A DNA stretch of 64,000 nucleotides from Xiphydria camelus (lineage: Eukaryota; Arthropoda; Insecta; Hymenoptera; Xiphydriidae). The stretch covers positions 6,892,001-6,956,000 of the forward strand of contig OY783192.1 in the NCBI GenBank assembly GCA_963678675.1. The letters are read 5' to 3'. The notes beneath the pieces were generated by a model. The model ran no database searches, had not been told where the DNA came from, and saw only the letters and a program-made list of their open reading frames with translations. Positions 33,875 through 45,328 of the stretch are shown piece by piece. Within the stretch, counting starts at the first letter, position 1; every line of letters begins with the position of its first letter. The position numbers and the translations under genes are program-made.

Positions 33875-35097
33875 ATATTACTCCTCTCTTCCGAAGACGC
33901 ACTACTACTACTCTGGTATTCCCCTACAATATACACGAGGACATAAGATCAGAGGCCAACTCGAAGTGTCTTCCCACCCCAATGTGCATTCAGAAGATTA
34001 AAGTGAAATATCAAGAGAGTTGAGATTCGCAAAGCGCTCAACGATTTGCGATACAAGCAACATGGCGAGATATATCTCCTCTTTTTTTCGATATTGCATG
34101 TCTACGATCTGGCAGATGACTCTGCGGAGGGGTTGAAAAAAGGAGCTAGCAATTGCTCCTTGCTTCTCACGATTGTAAAACGTTCTCCCTGAAGAAGATA
34201 AACAAAGGTTGTAAAAACAAACCGAGGCTGCAGACAGGGAGGTATACAGCGAGCTTCTTGCTCCATCCCTCCTTTTCGTACCTTGCGCTCACGGCTTTCT
34301 CCGTCTTCCCGTCGACGTCTGTCGCCCTCGAGAGAGTAACCTAGGGAAAAGTCTCTCTCTCTTTCTCTCCTCTTCCCTCTCCCCCTCTCTCTCTCTCTCT
34401 GTTTCTCTCTCTCTCTCTCCTTGCGGCCGCGCGAAGAGAATGAAATTCCAACGTGTATTTACCTTCGTCGTATTTTCCTTCGATATTAACACATTGGCAA
34501 ACAGTCGTTATTAATTTTATTTCCTCTGTTTGTCGAACGCTTTGCGATGCTTACTCAACCGCCATCGAAATTAAATGCTTGTTGTGCGGCGCTTCAGCCG
34601 AATAAATAATATCAAAACGCCGTTAAGCGGCGTATTAGCGTGTGTTTAATTCCCCGAATTCTTCGTTGTACCGAGACATGCGTGCGTTTTCGCTATCTAT
34701 ATGTAGGTAGGTATCTATAGGCGCGATGATAAAACTCTGCGGTAAAAGAGAGGAACGTATGGAATATCGTTCCACATATTTTTTCATCAGGCTCTCTCGT
34801 ATTGCCGACAAAAATATGAAAAAAAAAAACGGAGTGCCACGTACGGGTAGGTTAATATTCAATAAGAGTAGGGGGAGGCCTATAGCATTTGACCCAGTTC
34901 ATACTCGGTGATGTTTGTACTGAATAACGTGGCGTTTTCAATTGGAGTTTCTATAAAGGGTTGAACTACCGGTTGTGACTACCTACTAATTAGATATCTT
35001 TCTCGAATATGCTGTTCCTCCCATTTCATTTCACAGTTAAATATTTTAATCTTTAATTGTATACTTCAACTATTAAAATATTAAAAGCAGCGTATAT
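33875..35097. other. no gene recognised
   Basis: Contains the TC tract described separately; the remaining sequence is without structure that I can see. Confidence 0.4.
34349..34420. repeat. interrupted (TC)n tract
   Basis: About 70 bases of CT-rich sequence with CCCTCTCC and GTTTC interruptions. Confidence 0.8.
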
Positions 35098-35377
35098 GTA
35101 CATATCGTCGTTGGTTTAGGAATACTATCTCCTATGTGCACGTTTTACCGATTCTGCGATTTTACTATATTTAGTATCAGAAAGTTGGTCCGCACTGTTT
35201 GGTAATATCACCTATGTGCCACACATAACCTTTAAAATGTTTAACATTCAATAATAAATTAAACCCATGTGAGCACTTCTAAAAATTTGTCAACGAAGAA
35301 CTCTCATGTGCATAATACATACAGCATAGGTTATTTGCACATAGGAGATATTCTTAAACCAACGACGATATGTATAT
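35098..35377. repeat. inverted repeat with CACATAGGAGAT arms
   Basis: The left arm TACATATCGTCGTTGGTTTA then GGAATACTATCTCC then TATGTGCA is inverted at the right (TTGCACATAGGAGATATTC then TTAAACCAACGACGATATGT). The arms are about 43 bases and the spacer about 190. A related pair of arms occurs at 49901-49939 and 50155-50194. A trace of a GGAGAAACTGGGG terminus follows at 35412, so this may be the subterminal part of a larger old element. Confidence 0.7.
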
Positions 35378-37135
35378 AAGAAAAAGTGCTAGAAGTGATT
35401 ATAAAATTAGTAGGAGAAACTGGGGTGGAAAGGAATAAAGAGACCCTCAGAAGCCACATTATCTAGCATAAAAACCGAAGCTCAATTCAGTGTCCCATCT
35501 CATCCTCTGCTTTCTCTATCTCTGTACCGTGTCTCACATTTCTATCCGCTTTTCCATGAAATTATAACTCACTTTATAGATCCAGCTACAAACGTTGCCC
35601 TAGGTGAGATAATGGACCATGTAGAAACCACGCGATATTCGATTTCACACGTCCAACGAGAATATCGTAGTCATATATTCGCGTTCATCGGAATATATCC
35701 GAATTTTACAACGACCGCAGCGGACATTCCCGCGGACGTTAGCTCGTAACAAAATTAATTCGTCAACCGCGCAAAATAATGATGATCATACATACCTATA
35801 CTGGACAGGCGCGACAGGGAAGTCGCGTGAAGTCACTGTACGATAAATCGTCCGCCTTTGAAGCTTCCGTTATCGCGTGGAACGACATGCTAAATTTACG
35901 AGGGCTTCGCGGTCTCGCCGCGAAGAGAACGACGTGTCGCGCACAGTGAAATGCTGCAGGCGAGATCTATCGGGTTACGACGTATACATATACGACGTTC
36001 CGGTAGAACGAAAGTGGATTACGTTTCGCGTTATCGCCGTATAAAAATTCAGGGTGCACGCGAAAATGGACCACGGGGTGGGAGCGTCTATCCTCGAAGG
36101 CGTTTCTTCCGGACATCCCACGGATCCGTTTTACTTTAGAGCCGTCGTCAGCCGGGGCGACTGTCGCGCATTGTTATCGATCTCGACCGCCATATTTACT
36201 ACTGCGAACCGATATAAATTACTTCGACGGAGTGCTCGCGAAGGAAAGTGCCGTTGCGGAGTGCTGGTACCTACGTACGCGAATCGAATCGATTGGCGAT
36301 GTACGCGAGAGTCTACGTCGAGGTGAAAATCGACGTTGTCGCGACACGCGAAAGGGAGTTGTCGGTTCGTAGGTTTTGGCTGATTAGCCAGCGTGATTTC
36401 CCGCGGACACGCAGCTATACGTATGGCCGTCGAATCGATAGTTCTGCGTGAAATTAATTAAAGCCGTGACGCGTGTGTTGATAGCAAGAGTGCCAGTATT
36501 CGTGTGTGCGGCGAAACGCGCAGGACTATGGAGAACGAAGGATTCGGTTGGAGCGAAATTTTTTGCTCCTGAACTAAATGTATCGTTGGCTTGGCGAGAG
36601 CGTTGCTTTAAGTTGGAGAACACACACGGTGAGAGGATAATTTGATACCATGATAAGGAACAAATAATATCAAGAAAAACAGGATACCTGCAGATATTTG
36701 AGTAAGAATATTCCAGTTTTCAATACTGTAGACATTTTTAAAAATGACGGAATACATAATAAAAGTGAATAAATGATATTAAACAATTATACTATAATCT
36801 CATGAAAAAATGGTATTTTTAATCCAATTTCATTCTGATATTGTTTTCAATCAATTTAAATTTAATAATGAATAACCTTTTTAATTGATTCATTTGCAAA
36901 TAAAATTGTTATAAAAAATCAATAAAATACTCTCGCTTCGAATTGTTTTAGAAGATGGATGGCTGAAGTAATTCAAAGTAATCCTTTGTACATAATTTAC
37001 GATTTAAGTTGATGATGGTAAATCGATAATTAACTCTATACATCTCGAGTTTATCTCCCCAACTATGCATTATTATTTCAAAGTTATGTACATCTAGACG
37101 ACATGTAGGAAAGATATCGTTTCATATCGCAATCA
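35378..37135. other. no gene recognised
   Basis: 35800-36600 is CpG-rich with overlapping frames (for example 36054-36326 plus, 36384-36623 minus). From 36650 the sequence is AT-rich. Nothing recognisable was found. Confidence 0.4.
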
Positions 37136-37408
37136 CACCGAGAAAAATAATTTAGTTAAAATTGCAAAACGTATCTGGTTAATCGAGTTTAATTATTCTA
37201 ACAAAAATATTAGAAAGTTGTGAACCAAATATTTCGTTATCCTACAATAACTACATATTTAGTAATTTTAATTACATACCTATAGTTATTCTGACGAAAA
37301 AATGGTCAATCTAACCAAACAGATGGAGAGAGGATCCATATTTCACCAATCGCTTTGGTTAGTGTCTCCAGGATATTGGTTAAATTGAGCAGGTAGTTTT
37401 TCCAAGTG
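37136..37408. mobile_element. CACTGAG-type MITE, sub-family A (copy 3)
   Basis: Starts CACCGAGAAAAATAATTTAG and ends TAGTTTTTCCAAGTG. It shares TTGCAAAACGTATCTGGTTA, GGATCCATATTTCACCAA and GGTTAAATTGA with copies 2 and 4. 273 bp, non-coding. Confidence 0.8.
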
Positions 37409-37710
37409 TTCAGGCACCATGACTACGACTCCGCAGAGAAAATTCTCTCAAGCATCGAGTTTACCGTAACAGATTTTTTTCCCGGAAACCAACGTTCGAT
37501 CCATAAGATCGCAGCAGCGACCACCAGAAATTTGTCGTCGCAATATCCATCGTGGGTAATGGCAGTATCATGCCATTTACAGAACAGCGGCTGGTAGGTA
37601 ACCAGTCAGGATCAAGCTGATAAATCATAGCACATCACGAACACGTCTGTCCTCCCGCAACGAACCCCTCGCGCAACATACACCTCCCGCGTTAGGCTCG
37701 TACGCACGGT

Positions 37711-37727
37711 GGCGCGCGCGCGCGCAC

Positions 37728-37780
<53 letters not shown>

Positions 37781-37789
37781 TGTGTGTGT
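37711..37789. repeat. compound microsatellite (GC)n-(GA)n-(GT)n
   Basis: GC dinucleotides pass into ACGC, then about 24 GA units, then five GT units. A stretch with both Z-prone GC repeats and purine repeats is structurally unusual. Confidence 0.9.
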
Positions 37790-38110
37790 TCGCTTTAGAA
37801 GCTCCGTTGTAGCAGGAAGCGCCGCCCGGCTGTGCTTTCGCCATCACATTATGAAGCTTTTCATGTCATATTAGCTTGTAAAGTATGCCTGCGTGTCTAC
37901 ATATACCTATACACCTATACACTCCTACCTCCTACCTATACACTCATGGAGCTACCGTGATGTAAGAAGAAGGGAATTATGTCTTCGTGTCGATCGATAC
38001 ACATACCACAAGTTGTATCCTGCAGGTGTGTAACCATCCTGAACGCGACACCAGCTGAATGCGGAAGGCCTTGAGTGGGGTTGTATCGTAAAACTGAAAT
38101 TTTTCTTCAG

Positions 38111-38575
38111 CACTGAGAAAAAAATTCCAACCAAATTGTTTCGGTTGAAAAATAAATTTTATAAAACTAACCATTGTGTGTGTAGTATGACTGTATATAT
38201 AGTTGGAATATCTAAATTTTTGCCGTTTCATTCGATAAAATTCATTTTGTTAGTAAATGGAAATCAATTCAACTTCACTGCATCGTTAAATAAATCCGAG
38301 TTGGTTTGTTTCAACAAAAGTTTTTGTCAAACGAACGAATGTATTATGTTAACTATACTGAGGAAAAAATCGTTTAATTCAATTAAATTTTGAAGTTTCG
38401 GGCGTCCAACTAAATATATAATTACTTGCACAAATATTTAATTGAAGCAGCTAAATATCTAGTTACCTCAACTAAACTTTAGTTATCTACTTAAACTATA
38501 ATACATATTTGTTCAGATAACTGTGTATCTAGTTGGCCGCCCGTGAGGTTGATTTGGAAATTTTTGTTCTCAGTG
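38111..38575. mobile_element. composite of two CACTGAG-type elements
   Basis: The outer left end is CACTGAGAAAAAAATTCCAA at 38111 and the outer right end is TTTTTGTTCTCAGTG at 38575. A second left end, TACTGAGGAAAAAATCG, lies at 38356 after TA, and its inner words CGGGCGTCCAACTAAATATA find their inverse (TATCTAGTTGGCCGCCCG) before the right end. The part 38356-38575 is therefore a complete element of its own; the 38111-38355 part has lost its right end. Confidence 0.6.
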
Positions 38576-39591
38576 AGTTCATCTATTCTCTTCTTCATCG
38601 TTAAACGAGCTTTTCTGTACTTTCAGTAATTTTTTCTAAACTCAAACTTTGTTATGCATTAGAGTATATGATTTTGTTTCAGGTACACACGAACCTATTC
38701 TTAAATTCTTTTCTCAAATCACTTGCAGACGTTCGATCGCGCGTTCTTCCAGCCGCGTAACGTCATTTGTTTCGGACGGATCACGCCGCGTCCGTCGTTG
38801 ACGGACGCCAAACCGGGGGTGGTAATTTCGCGCTGGAATGGCGAGGGCTGCTGCGCGTAACAGTCATCGGTTATTTCCAGACCACCCGATTTGATTGAAA
38901 AGCGAGCAGGACGAAAGTATCGCGCAACGGATCCTTTGGCGAATCGAGCGCGACGGCCGCGATTGTTCCGTCGACCGCATTTGCTATGCGTGTACGCTCA
39001 CGCGCACGCATTCGCGTATATAAGTAACGATGTGACCGCGCGCGAATGTGGGTATCGGTGTGTGCGCACGTGCGAGAGTACACACACGGGCGCACAGCGC
39101 CACGCGACGGGAACGCGGGAAGGGTGTCCGTGACGACTGTCATGACCAGGTGTCAGCATCGATGGCGAGGAACGGTGCGTTTCCCAAATCTCTCGTTAAG
39201 CTCGTCCGCAACTATAACGCCGCGTGGAAATATTAAACTTGCGATACGCCGTTAAAATATTCTTAAACTTTAGGAAAGTACTGAAGTTTTTATCAAACGT
39301 AAATATGTCATGTGAATATCAAATTATATTCTCTTGAAATTCAGAAGAGCGTCCGCATGGATCGCGGATTTCTGTAATGTGCCACTTTAAAATGAAAAAA
39401 CGATCGAAATGTAATACTTATTACAAAATAATTGCTTGGATTTAAGATAAATACGCATCCCTTAATATTAAGGGTACAGTTTCATAAATTTCAGATACAT
39501 TCGTATATTATCGTGTCTGGAAATTAAGCAAATTTTTAACAGTGTAGCGCTTCGAAGGTCACTGTCAATTTCTAGGGTTTCTAAGGGCCGG
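38576..39591. other. no gene recognised
   Basis: 38740-39180 is CpG-rich, with overlapping short frames on both strands. None is recognised. Confidence 0.4.
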
Positions 39592-39594
39592 TTT

Positions 39595-39710
39595 TACCAA
39601 CACGGTATAAACGCGGTATAGCGCTATACTGAGAATAACCAGCAATAAGCCTTATGGTTATTCTCAGTATAGCGCTATACCGCGTTTATACCTGTTGGTA
39701 AAACCGGCCC
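39595..39710. mobile_element. PIF/Harbinger-like fold-back MITE, GGGCCGGTT family (copy 2)
   Basis: GGGCCGGTTTTACCAACA at the left end is inverted at the right as TTGGTAAAACCGGCCC. The inner arms GCGGTATAGCGCTATACTGA and its inverse pair around a GCAATAAGC apex. TAA flanks both ends (39592-39594 and 39711-39713). 116 bp, non-coding. Confidence 0.9.
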
Positions 39711-40145
39711 TAAACCGCGACTAAAATAAAACTATTTCTCGACAAACGAGCGGATTAAATTTCTAGTCAATTTTCAAGAAATACGTAGTCCGAAGAGTAG
39801 CAATCAATTTGCGATAGAATAGATCGAGATGGGCGATAATCGAAAGGACACCGAAATAACTACCCCTCGTAAAGAATCCTTTCTACAGATGCGGCGATTT
39901 CCCGTCGAGCCAACCAACGCTGGGAAGAAGCGTTTGGAAACGCACCACCCGAGACCCTCGCCATTTTTATCTGAACGGTTTAAATGGTAGCCGACGGCTG
40001 AGTCACGGCTAAAGTCAGATACGCGCGCGATACGTATATGTACCACGTGTGTCACCCCCGTGTCGCGCGTCGGGTGAAACAAAACTGACGACAGGGACGT
40101 CCGGTTCCAGTTTTGTATGCAATCTGACGGTTAGTTGGAGTTAAT

Positions 40146-40394
40146 TGAGGAGCTATCTTTCAAAATGCAGTTTTTGAATAAAACATTGTCTTTGGTAAAT
40201 CCTAATTATTTTTTAATAACTCTTATTTTGGTGTAGATTTTTTAATTTTGCTGGATTCTTTATGTCACTTTTAATGCTACCTATTTTCACCTGCAAAAAT
40301 TAGATATTGAAATTTGTAACTTCAGAACAAATAATTAGGATTTATTGAAAACAAGGTTTTGTTCAAAAACTGCGTTTTGAAAGATAGCTCCTCA
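40146..40394. mobile_element. fold-back MITE with TGAGGAGCTATC ends
   Basis: The left arm TGAGGAGCTATCTTTCAAAA then TGCAGTTTTTGAA, continuing to AAATCCTAATTATTT, is inverted at the right, ending TTTTGAAAGATAGCTCCTCA. The arms are about 75 bases with a few mismatches. The flanks read TTAAT at the left and TTATTAA at the right; no clear duplication. 249 bp, non-coding. Confidence 0.8.
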
Positions 40395-40673
40395 TTATTA
40401 ACGCTCTGCACGCGGGCCTTTCTTCCCTGACATGCACGCATGCCTCTGCATAATATTGGATTAGCATCGTTTCGCTCTTATCAACGGATGATCTACCTTG
40501 CTGGGAGAAATTCCGGTGGTAGAGAGCCGAAGGAAGGGAGAGGACCGTGCTTCTCTTCGTTGATTATTCATTAATGTTACGCATGCCAAGGTAAGAGCAG
40601 GTAATATCGCTAACTAGAGCTGGCCCCTCATTACCACTATCAACCGTAGTACAGAGGGATTAACCCGAGTAGA

Positions 40674-40937
40674 AATTTTCATCAAATTCAGATTGAATAT
40701 CATGGTAAAATATGGCGTTATGGTCCAAATTCGATCACCTTCGGATTGGAACTTCTGACCAGAATTAAATCCCAGTGATTTTACGAGATTTTAGCAATTA
40801 TAACTGATTCCAACGTGACACACAGTTCTATTAATCGCGTCCAAATCTGATCATAAATATCGTAATACGAAACCTCACAGCACATCTGATCCGCGTCTGA
40901 TACGTCATCAGAACTCACTGATAACATTTCTACTCGG
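40674..40937. mobile_element. MITE with CCCGAGTAGAAAT ends
   Basis: CCCGAGTAGAAATTTTCATC at the left is inverted at the right as GATAACATTTCTACTCGG. The ends resemble those of the 33244-33874 element. A 66-codon minus frame (40781-40981) runs across its right end and is not a gene. The element lies only 36 bases left of the Harbinger relic. Confidence 0.65.
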
Positions 40938-41101
40938 ATAGTCGGATTGGCCATATCACCCGCACTTACCTTAGGGGGCATTTACACGGGTCGATTTTCG
41001 CCGTGCGGCTGGTCGCTTACGAAGTCGCCTCTGTAAGCCGAATCGCTACCCCATTTACACAGTCGACTGAAATCGCAAACGACTATGTCTTTTCTTCGAA
41101 G

Positions 41102-41375
41102 ATGTTGAGCAGAACAGATCTTTTACGTGCTGGCATCGAAATAGTTAGTGAATCAATTCTTCACGAATTGGCTAAAGAACAAAGAAAGAAGGAGAAGAAG
41201 AAGGAAATGAAAAAACGTGAATATTGGGTTCGCGGATGGATTTCTCGACGTAAAATATTGGGTGCTTCGGATAGGTATTTTATTGATGGAATTGAGGTCA
41301 GAAGATCCAGATTATTTTAGAAAACGTTTAAGAATGACTACAGATCAGTTTGAGACTTTACTACGTAACCGATGA
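41102..41375 (+). pseudogene. Harbinger (ALP1/HARBI1-like) transposase, N-terminal fragment
   Basis: From the ATG at 41102 the frame gives a short charged run (KEQRKKEKKKEMKKREY) followed by WVRGWISRRKILGAS. A one-base frame change near 41285-41289 then gives ELRSEDPDYFRKRLRMTTDQ and FETLLRNR, with a stop at 41373-41375. The order W-x-R-x-W-I-x-R, then an L-E-D-P-x-x-F-type segment, then R-M-x-x-x-x-F-x-x-L-L is the N-terminal region of PIF/Harbinger transposases. The DDE catalytic domain does not follow. The open frame extends upstream to 41003 in the TIR, but that part has no family match. The copy is inactive: frameshifted, truncated and internally deleted. Confidence 0.85.
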
Positions 41376-42120
41376 ATAATGGCACATCCCTAGTATCGCA
41401 AGAAGGGGTCGGGTTGTCTTGGAGGAATGGTTCGACCCCCATTACCTGGAAACGCCAGGGTATTAGTCGGTGTCCGCGAAACGACCTGTGTGTACGGGTG
41501 CCGACTATAGTCGGCGTTCGCGAAACTTAATAATAACTTAATATTCATACAATATACTCATTTTCATGTTTTTCATATAATACGATGAAATAGTTGTTAT
41601 GTAGCTCTTAAAAAAGTGTACATACAAGACAATTACAAAGTGGCGTCAAAAGACGTAAGTCCGAACGTCAGACTACCGAAGACTACTGACACATTGCGAC
41701 GTGTAAAATGCACACTTCGCGGCGCGGTGCCCCGTTCAGTGACGTCACTTTAGCGGAGCGGGCTGCCGTAAGGAAAGGGTTAAAAAGCGGTCAGCCGTAG
41801 GAAACAAAATGAATGTACCACCACTCCTTTTAGAATTTGCTATCTTGGTGGCCTCCCTGTTATATGTGGTTCGTAAATTTTTCATCTTCAATTTAAACTC
41901 CCCTACTGATATGGAAAGATGCATTTCTTGAATAATAGACTTGAGGGCCGCTGAACGAACATCATTTCTCCTATAATCTGGTTCTCTTGGGTTCTATAAG
42001 CATGGGTGCCTTTTATAGCATTCCAAAAAGAGCATGGTATTATTTTTATCCATACTTAATTTATGCAACCCAACGATCTGTACAGCCAAAAGTCGCACGG
42101 CCAAAAGTTGGAAGACTACC

Positions 42121-42341
42121 AACTTTGGCGTTTTCGATTTTAGTCACCTTCTGTGCAGTCGATTTGCCATTTACATGGTCGATTTTCGCCGTGCGGGCCT
42201 AGTCGTGCGGCGGAAATCGACCCGTGGAAAGCCCAAAGTTGGCGTTTTCGATTTCAGTCGCCTTCTGGGCAGTCGATTTGCTATTTACACGGTCGATTTT
42301 CGCCGTGCGGCCTAGTCGCGCGGCGAAAATCGACCCGTCTA
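42121..42341. repeat. duplicated subterminal segment of the Harbinger element
   Basis: Two copies about 114 bases apart share TTGGCGTTTTCGATTT, AGTCGATTTGC, GGTCGATTTTCGCCGTGCGG and AAATCGACCCGT. The second copy includes the true right end. Subterminal repeats are common transposase-binding regions in this superfamily. Confidence 0.85.
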
Positions 42342-42353
42342 AACGCCCCCTTA

Positions 42354-43055
42354 CTTCGGATCATCGAGCGAGATCAGCTTAAACGAAGCATCACGCGCAT
42401 GGCGCGTTACAACCGACCCAACATTCCAATCCAGTCGAACGCTTCCACCGTACACCCACAGTTCCACCGCGGCCTTGACACCGGTATACCCTGGCCTGCC
42501 CCACAAAGGTCTTCCACCTACGCCGGGGGCTCGCGCTCGATGCAACCGACTAGAACACAGCGACTCGAGTGAGCGAGCGCTGGCATGCTCACGTAACGAG
42601 GATCCATTTATTCCGGCCAGATGGAAATGTAAATTCTCCGACCTAATTTATCTCGGGTGGCACGACGAATGCCGCGCGGGACGCGGCGCTACAGCCGCGA
42701 GTACCGCGCTCGGTATTTAATTGTGTACCGTCGGAGTATGGTAATTGTCCTCGCTTATTTATACGAATAGATTGGAATCCTCTTCTCGCGTGCGCCGGGA
42801 CCGCGGCGTCGCGTAACGTGCCGTACGGCGCGCGCGACGCTATGATACGAGCTCGTAAAATTATGCGCTCGTCCCGTAAAGACCGCCTTCACGGACGCGC
42901 CGTATTTCATCCGGATTCAAACGGCACCGTGAATTTGTCTCGCGGCCCGTTTGCACCCGCCGCGGTATACGATCTTCTTAGCGTCGGGGCATCGTTGGAA
43001 ATAAATGTCGGGTATGGATGGACACGTGCGCGCGCGCGGTACTCTAGGAATGTAT
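42354..43055. other. CpG-rich, no gene recognised
   Basis: Overlapping short frames (42475-42720 plus, 42351-42545 minus, 42818-43063 plus) follow the high GC content; no family match. Confidence 0.4.
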
Positions 43056-43404
43056 TAAGGTGAAGTGGAGTAAGTGAGTAGTAAAAATCGGCAAGTTAAA
43101 GTTTGGATGGTCGTAAAAACTAAACAACTGTGAATTTAGTGAATTCTCTTTGGTGCTGTACACTCTTGGGGCCTTCCTGGTTAAAAAGCTTTAATGGTTC
43201 CCTATCAAAATTAATAGTTTAATATTTACAATTTTTTAAATAATATGATGTTCGTATTACACACTTCCCCGGAACTTTGGGGTAAGTGTGTATGCAGCTC
43301 ATATTTTCGCCTTCGCGCAAGTCGCGCCGATTTGATGCTATATTGAGATTTTCAGAGTTTGTTACACACTTGCTCCTTATACACACTTACCCCACTTCAC
43401 CTTA
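43056..43404. mobile_element. MITE with TAAGGTGAAGTGG ends
   Basis: TAAGGTGAAGTGGAGTAAGT at the left is inverted at the right as ACTTACCCCACTTCACCTTA. An internal CTTGGGGCCTTCC and CTTTGGGGTAAGTGTGT repeat the same theme. 349 bp; the flanking duplication is not clear. No coding. Confidence 0.75.
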
Positions 43405-43467
43405 CACGTTACATCGGACGCGACGTGGAAAACAGCCAAGGCTGCGATATTGACTTTTCGCTTCGTC

Positions 43468-43621
43468 CTCTCTAAATCTGAATCAGCCAAAATGGCAATC
43501 AGCAAATAGTAGCCGACAGTCAGCTAAAATCATACCGCTGAACAATTACAGCTGTATGAATTTAGCTGATCCTTTATATTCGCTTATTGTCAGTCATTTT
43601 GGCTGATTCAGATTAAGAGAG
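43468..43621. mobile_element. 154 bp MITE with CTCTCTWAATCTGAATCAGC ends
   Basis: The arms CTCTCTAAATCTGAATCAGC then CAAAATGGC at the left and GTCATTTTGGCTGATTCAGA then TTAAGAGAG at the right are inverted. A second inner pair (CAGCTAAAATCATAC and GTATGAATTTAGCTG) flanks the centre. Non-coding. Confidence 0.85.
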
Positions 43622-44091
43622 CAGGAATAAGCCGCTTGGAGTTTGTACCCGAAATTTCATTCCGGCGGAAGGTTAATTAGCTTTCCTCTGAGATCTCCTC
43701 AGCATTAAAACTTCGTTAGAAATAAATATCTCATGTGGACGCGGACAGCGTGTAGCGCTGGAGGAATTTACCGACACTGGGATGCGATGAAGAAAAATAG
43801 CCGAGATAAGGAAATTGACCCTTCCCTTCGTAGGAAAAGCTACTCGAAATTTGTAACTAGAATTCCATTTTAAAATACGCTGAAGGCTGGTTAACGTTAT
43901 TGTGATTGATATATCAACCTGCTCATATGTTTAGTAACGAAGCTTAATTGATTATCAAGTTCAGTACGGTAATTAAACGAATGACTAAACAAAATAATTA
44001 TATCATGCTCGTCGATCATCTGAACGAGAATGCTTCATGCGTGATCGAGTGAAGAAGCCCCTTTGCCTTTAACGCAAAGATCGGCATTATA
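43622..44091. other. no gene recognised
   Basis: Mixed sequence without repeats or frames of note. Confidence 0.4.
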
Positions 44092-44383
44092 TTAACACGT
44101 TAAGTGCCATGTGAATCATGCGTGATTCACAAGTGATATATTCATTCAAGCCACGTGAGCCATCCGTGATTCACGTGAAAACTTTTGCATTTTTATCTGT
44201 AGCTCACCAACGATCCATAATGACCATATAAATACATGGTAGTTAAAAAAGCGTGGTCTGGTAAATAAAATGACGTAGTTAGCCTAGGTAAAAGTTTGTT
44301 TGTTTTTTTTCTATAATAATCAATTTGTAGCTTGTGGCTCCGGGGGTCAAAAAAAATTTGTATTGTGGCAGTTAACGTGTTAA
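44092..44383. mobile_element. piggyBac-like MITE flanked by TTAA
   Basis: TTAACACGTTAAGTGCCA at the left is inverted at the right as TGGCAGTTAACGTGTTAA. The TTAA at each end (44092-44095 and 44380-44383) is the target site of piggyBac-type elements. Three copies of a GTGATTCAC-type word lie in the left half. 292 bp including the flanks. A short minus frame inside is not a gene. The class is inferred from the target site. Confidence 0.75.
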
Positions 44384-44695
44384 GCATTATACTGACATAG
44401 TGTTGAAACCTTATTATTATTAATGCAATCTAAAGTATTCTTACGAAATAAAATCAAATCTCATGGAGTCTCAAACTTAGATAATTCTACGAGGCAACTG
44501 TCCCAATAGCCAGATGGTTAAGTCCAGTATCCGGATAACCACAAAAATTCATATAGCAGATTTTACTCAGGATTCCCATTAGTTATATTTTCTGTTTTCG
44601 TCATTAATTTATTGACGATTATTTTTTTTCAGTTGTTGTTTCTTTTTATCCTATTCAATAATTCAAATTATGTTCAAATATATGTACAGCTACTA

Positions 44696-45323
44696 GGGAA
44701 AAGTGGTGCCAGTTTTAGCGTGGGGGCCAATTGTAGTATTGACTGTAGCCACATCACCTATTGACGAACAATTGAAATATACAGGGTGATTCGAAATGGG
44801 CGCACTTCCTCTCGTAGAGAGATTCTTCGCAAACAACTGAACCGAAAGTTCCTGTACAAAATTGTTGTGCTCCGCCTAGTTTACAAGATAATCCAGTTCG
44901 AAAATATCCAATCCAAAGTCAGATTCAAGGGACAAGATTTTAGACGGCAGCGAAACTCGCAGTAGTTATTCCAGCGTGCCTCCTCTGCAGCCTAGAATTT
45001 TGAAATCAATCATCGGAGCGGCGGAAGGCACCCTAATATTCGAAAAGCACCACCTGAGTCGTAAAAAAATTCACCAAATTTGTGCGGAACACAAAAATTT
45101 TGTACAGGAACTTTCGGTTCAGTTTTTTGCGAAGAATCTCTCTACGAGAGGAAGTGCGCCCATTTCGAATCACCCTGTATGCATCGTTTCTCTCCATCTC
45201 CCCTCCATCCCCCCCATCTCGCCCCCTCTCTCTCTTCATGTAAAATTAAGATTTCCTACGATTTATAATAAATTAGTTATCCACAAATAAATTTTTCTTA
45301 TTACAACCGACACCACTCTCCCC
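44696..45323. mobile_element. GGGGAGA-type element interrupted by a nested MITE
   Basis: GGGAAAAGTGGTGCCAGTTT at the left is inverted at the right as TTACAACCGACACCACTCTC then CCC. TACTA occurs directly on both sides (44691-44695 and 45324-45328), which includes TA. The CAGGGTGATTCG element (44782-45177) is inserted in it, leaving about 230 bases of host element. The ends resemble those at 30204 and 49775. Confidence 0.7.
44782..45177. mobile_element. MITE with long CAGGGTGATTCG inverted ends, nested
   Basis: The arms match over about 80 bases: CAGGGTGATTCGAAATGGGC then GCACTTCCTCTCGTAGAGAG, on to AAGTTCCTGTACAAAAT, with the inverse at the right. TA flanks both ends (44780-44781 and 45178-45179). 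Frames that cross it (44976-45290 plus, 45033-45239 minus) follow the arms and are not genes. Confidence 0.9.
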
Positions 45324-45328
45324 TACTA

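Larger units (their letters stand above)
40974..42350. mobile_element. PIF/Harbinger element, 1.38 kb, with degraded transposase
   Basis: GGGGGCATTTACACGGGTCG then ATTTTCGCCG at the left is inverted at the right as CGGCGAAAATCGACCCGTCT then AAACGCCCCC. TTA flanks both ends (40971-40973 and 42351-42353). The interior has the start of a Harbinger-type transposase at 41102-41375 and a duplicated right subterminal segment (42121-42229 and 42235-42341). Full-length relatives need over 3 kb, so most of the coding region is lost. This is the only coding relic of the group in the window and a plausible relative of the source of the TAA-flanked MITEs. Confidence 0.85.

Noticed and set aside
44976..45290. 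104-codon frame inside the CAGGGTG MITE
   Set aside because: Created by the inverted arm of the MITE and running past its end; no conserved protein features.
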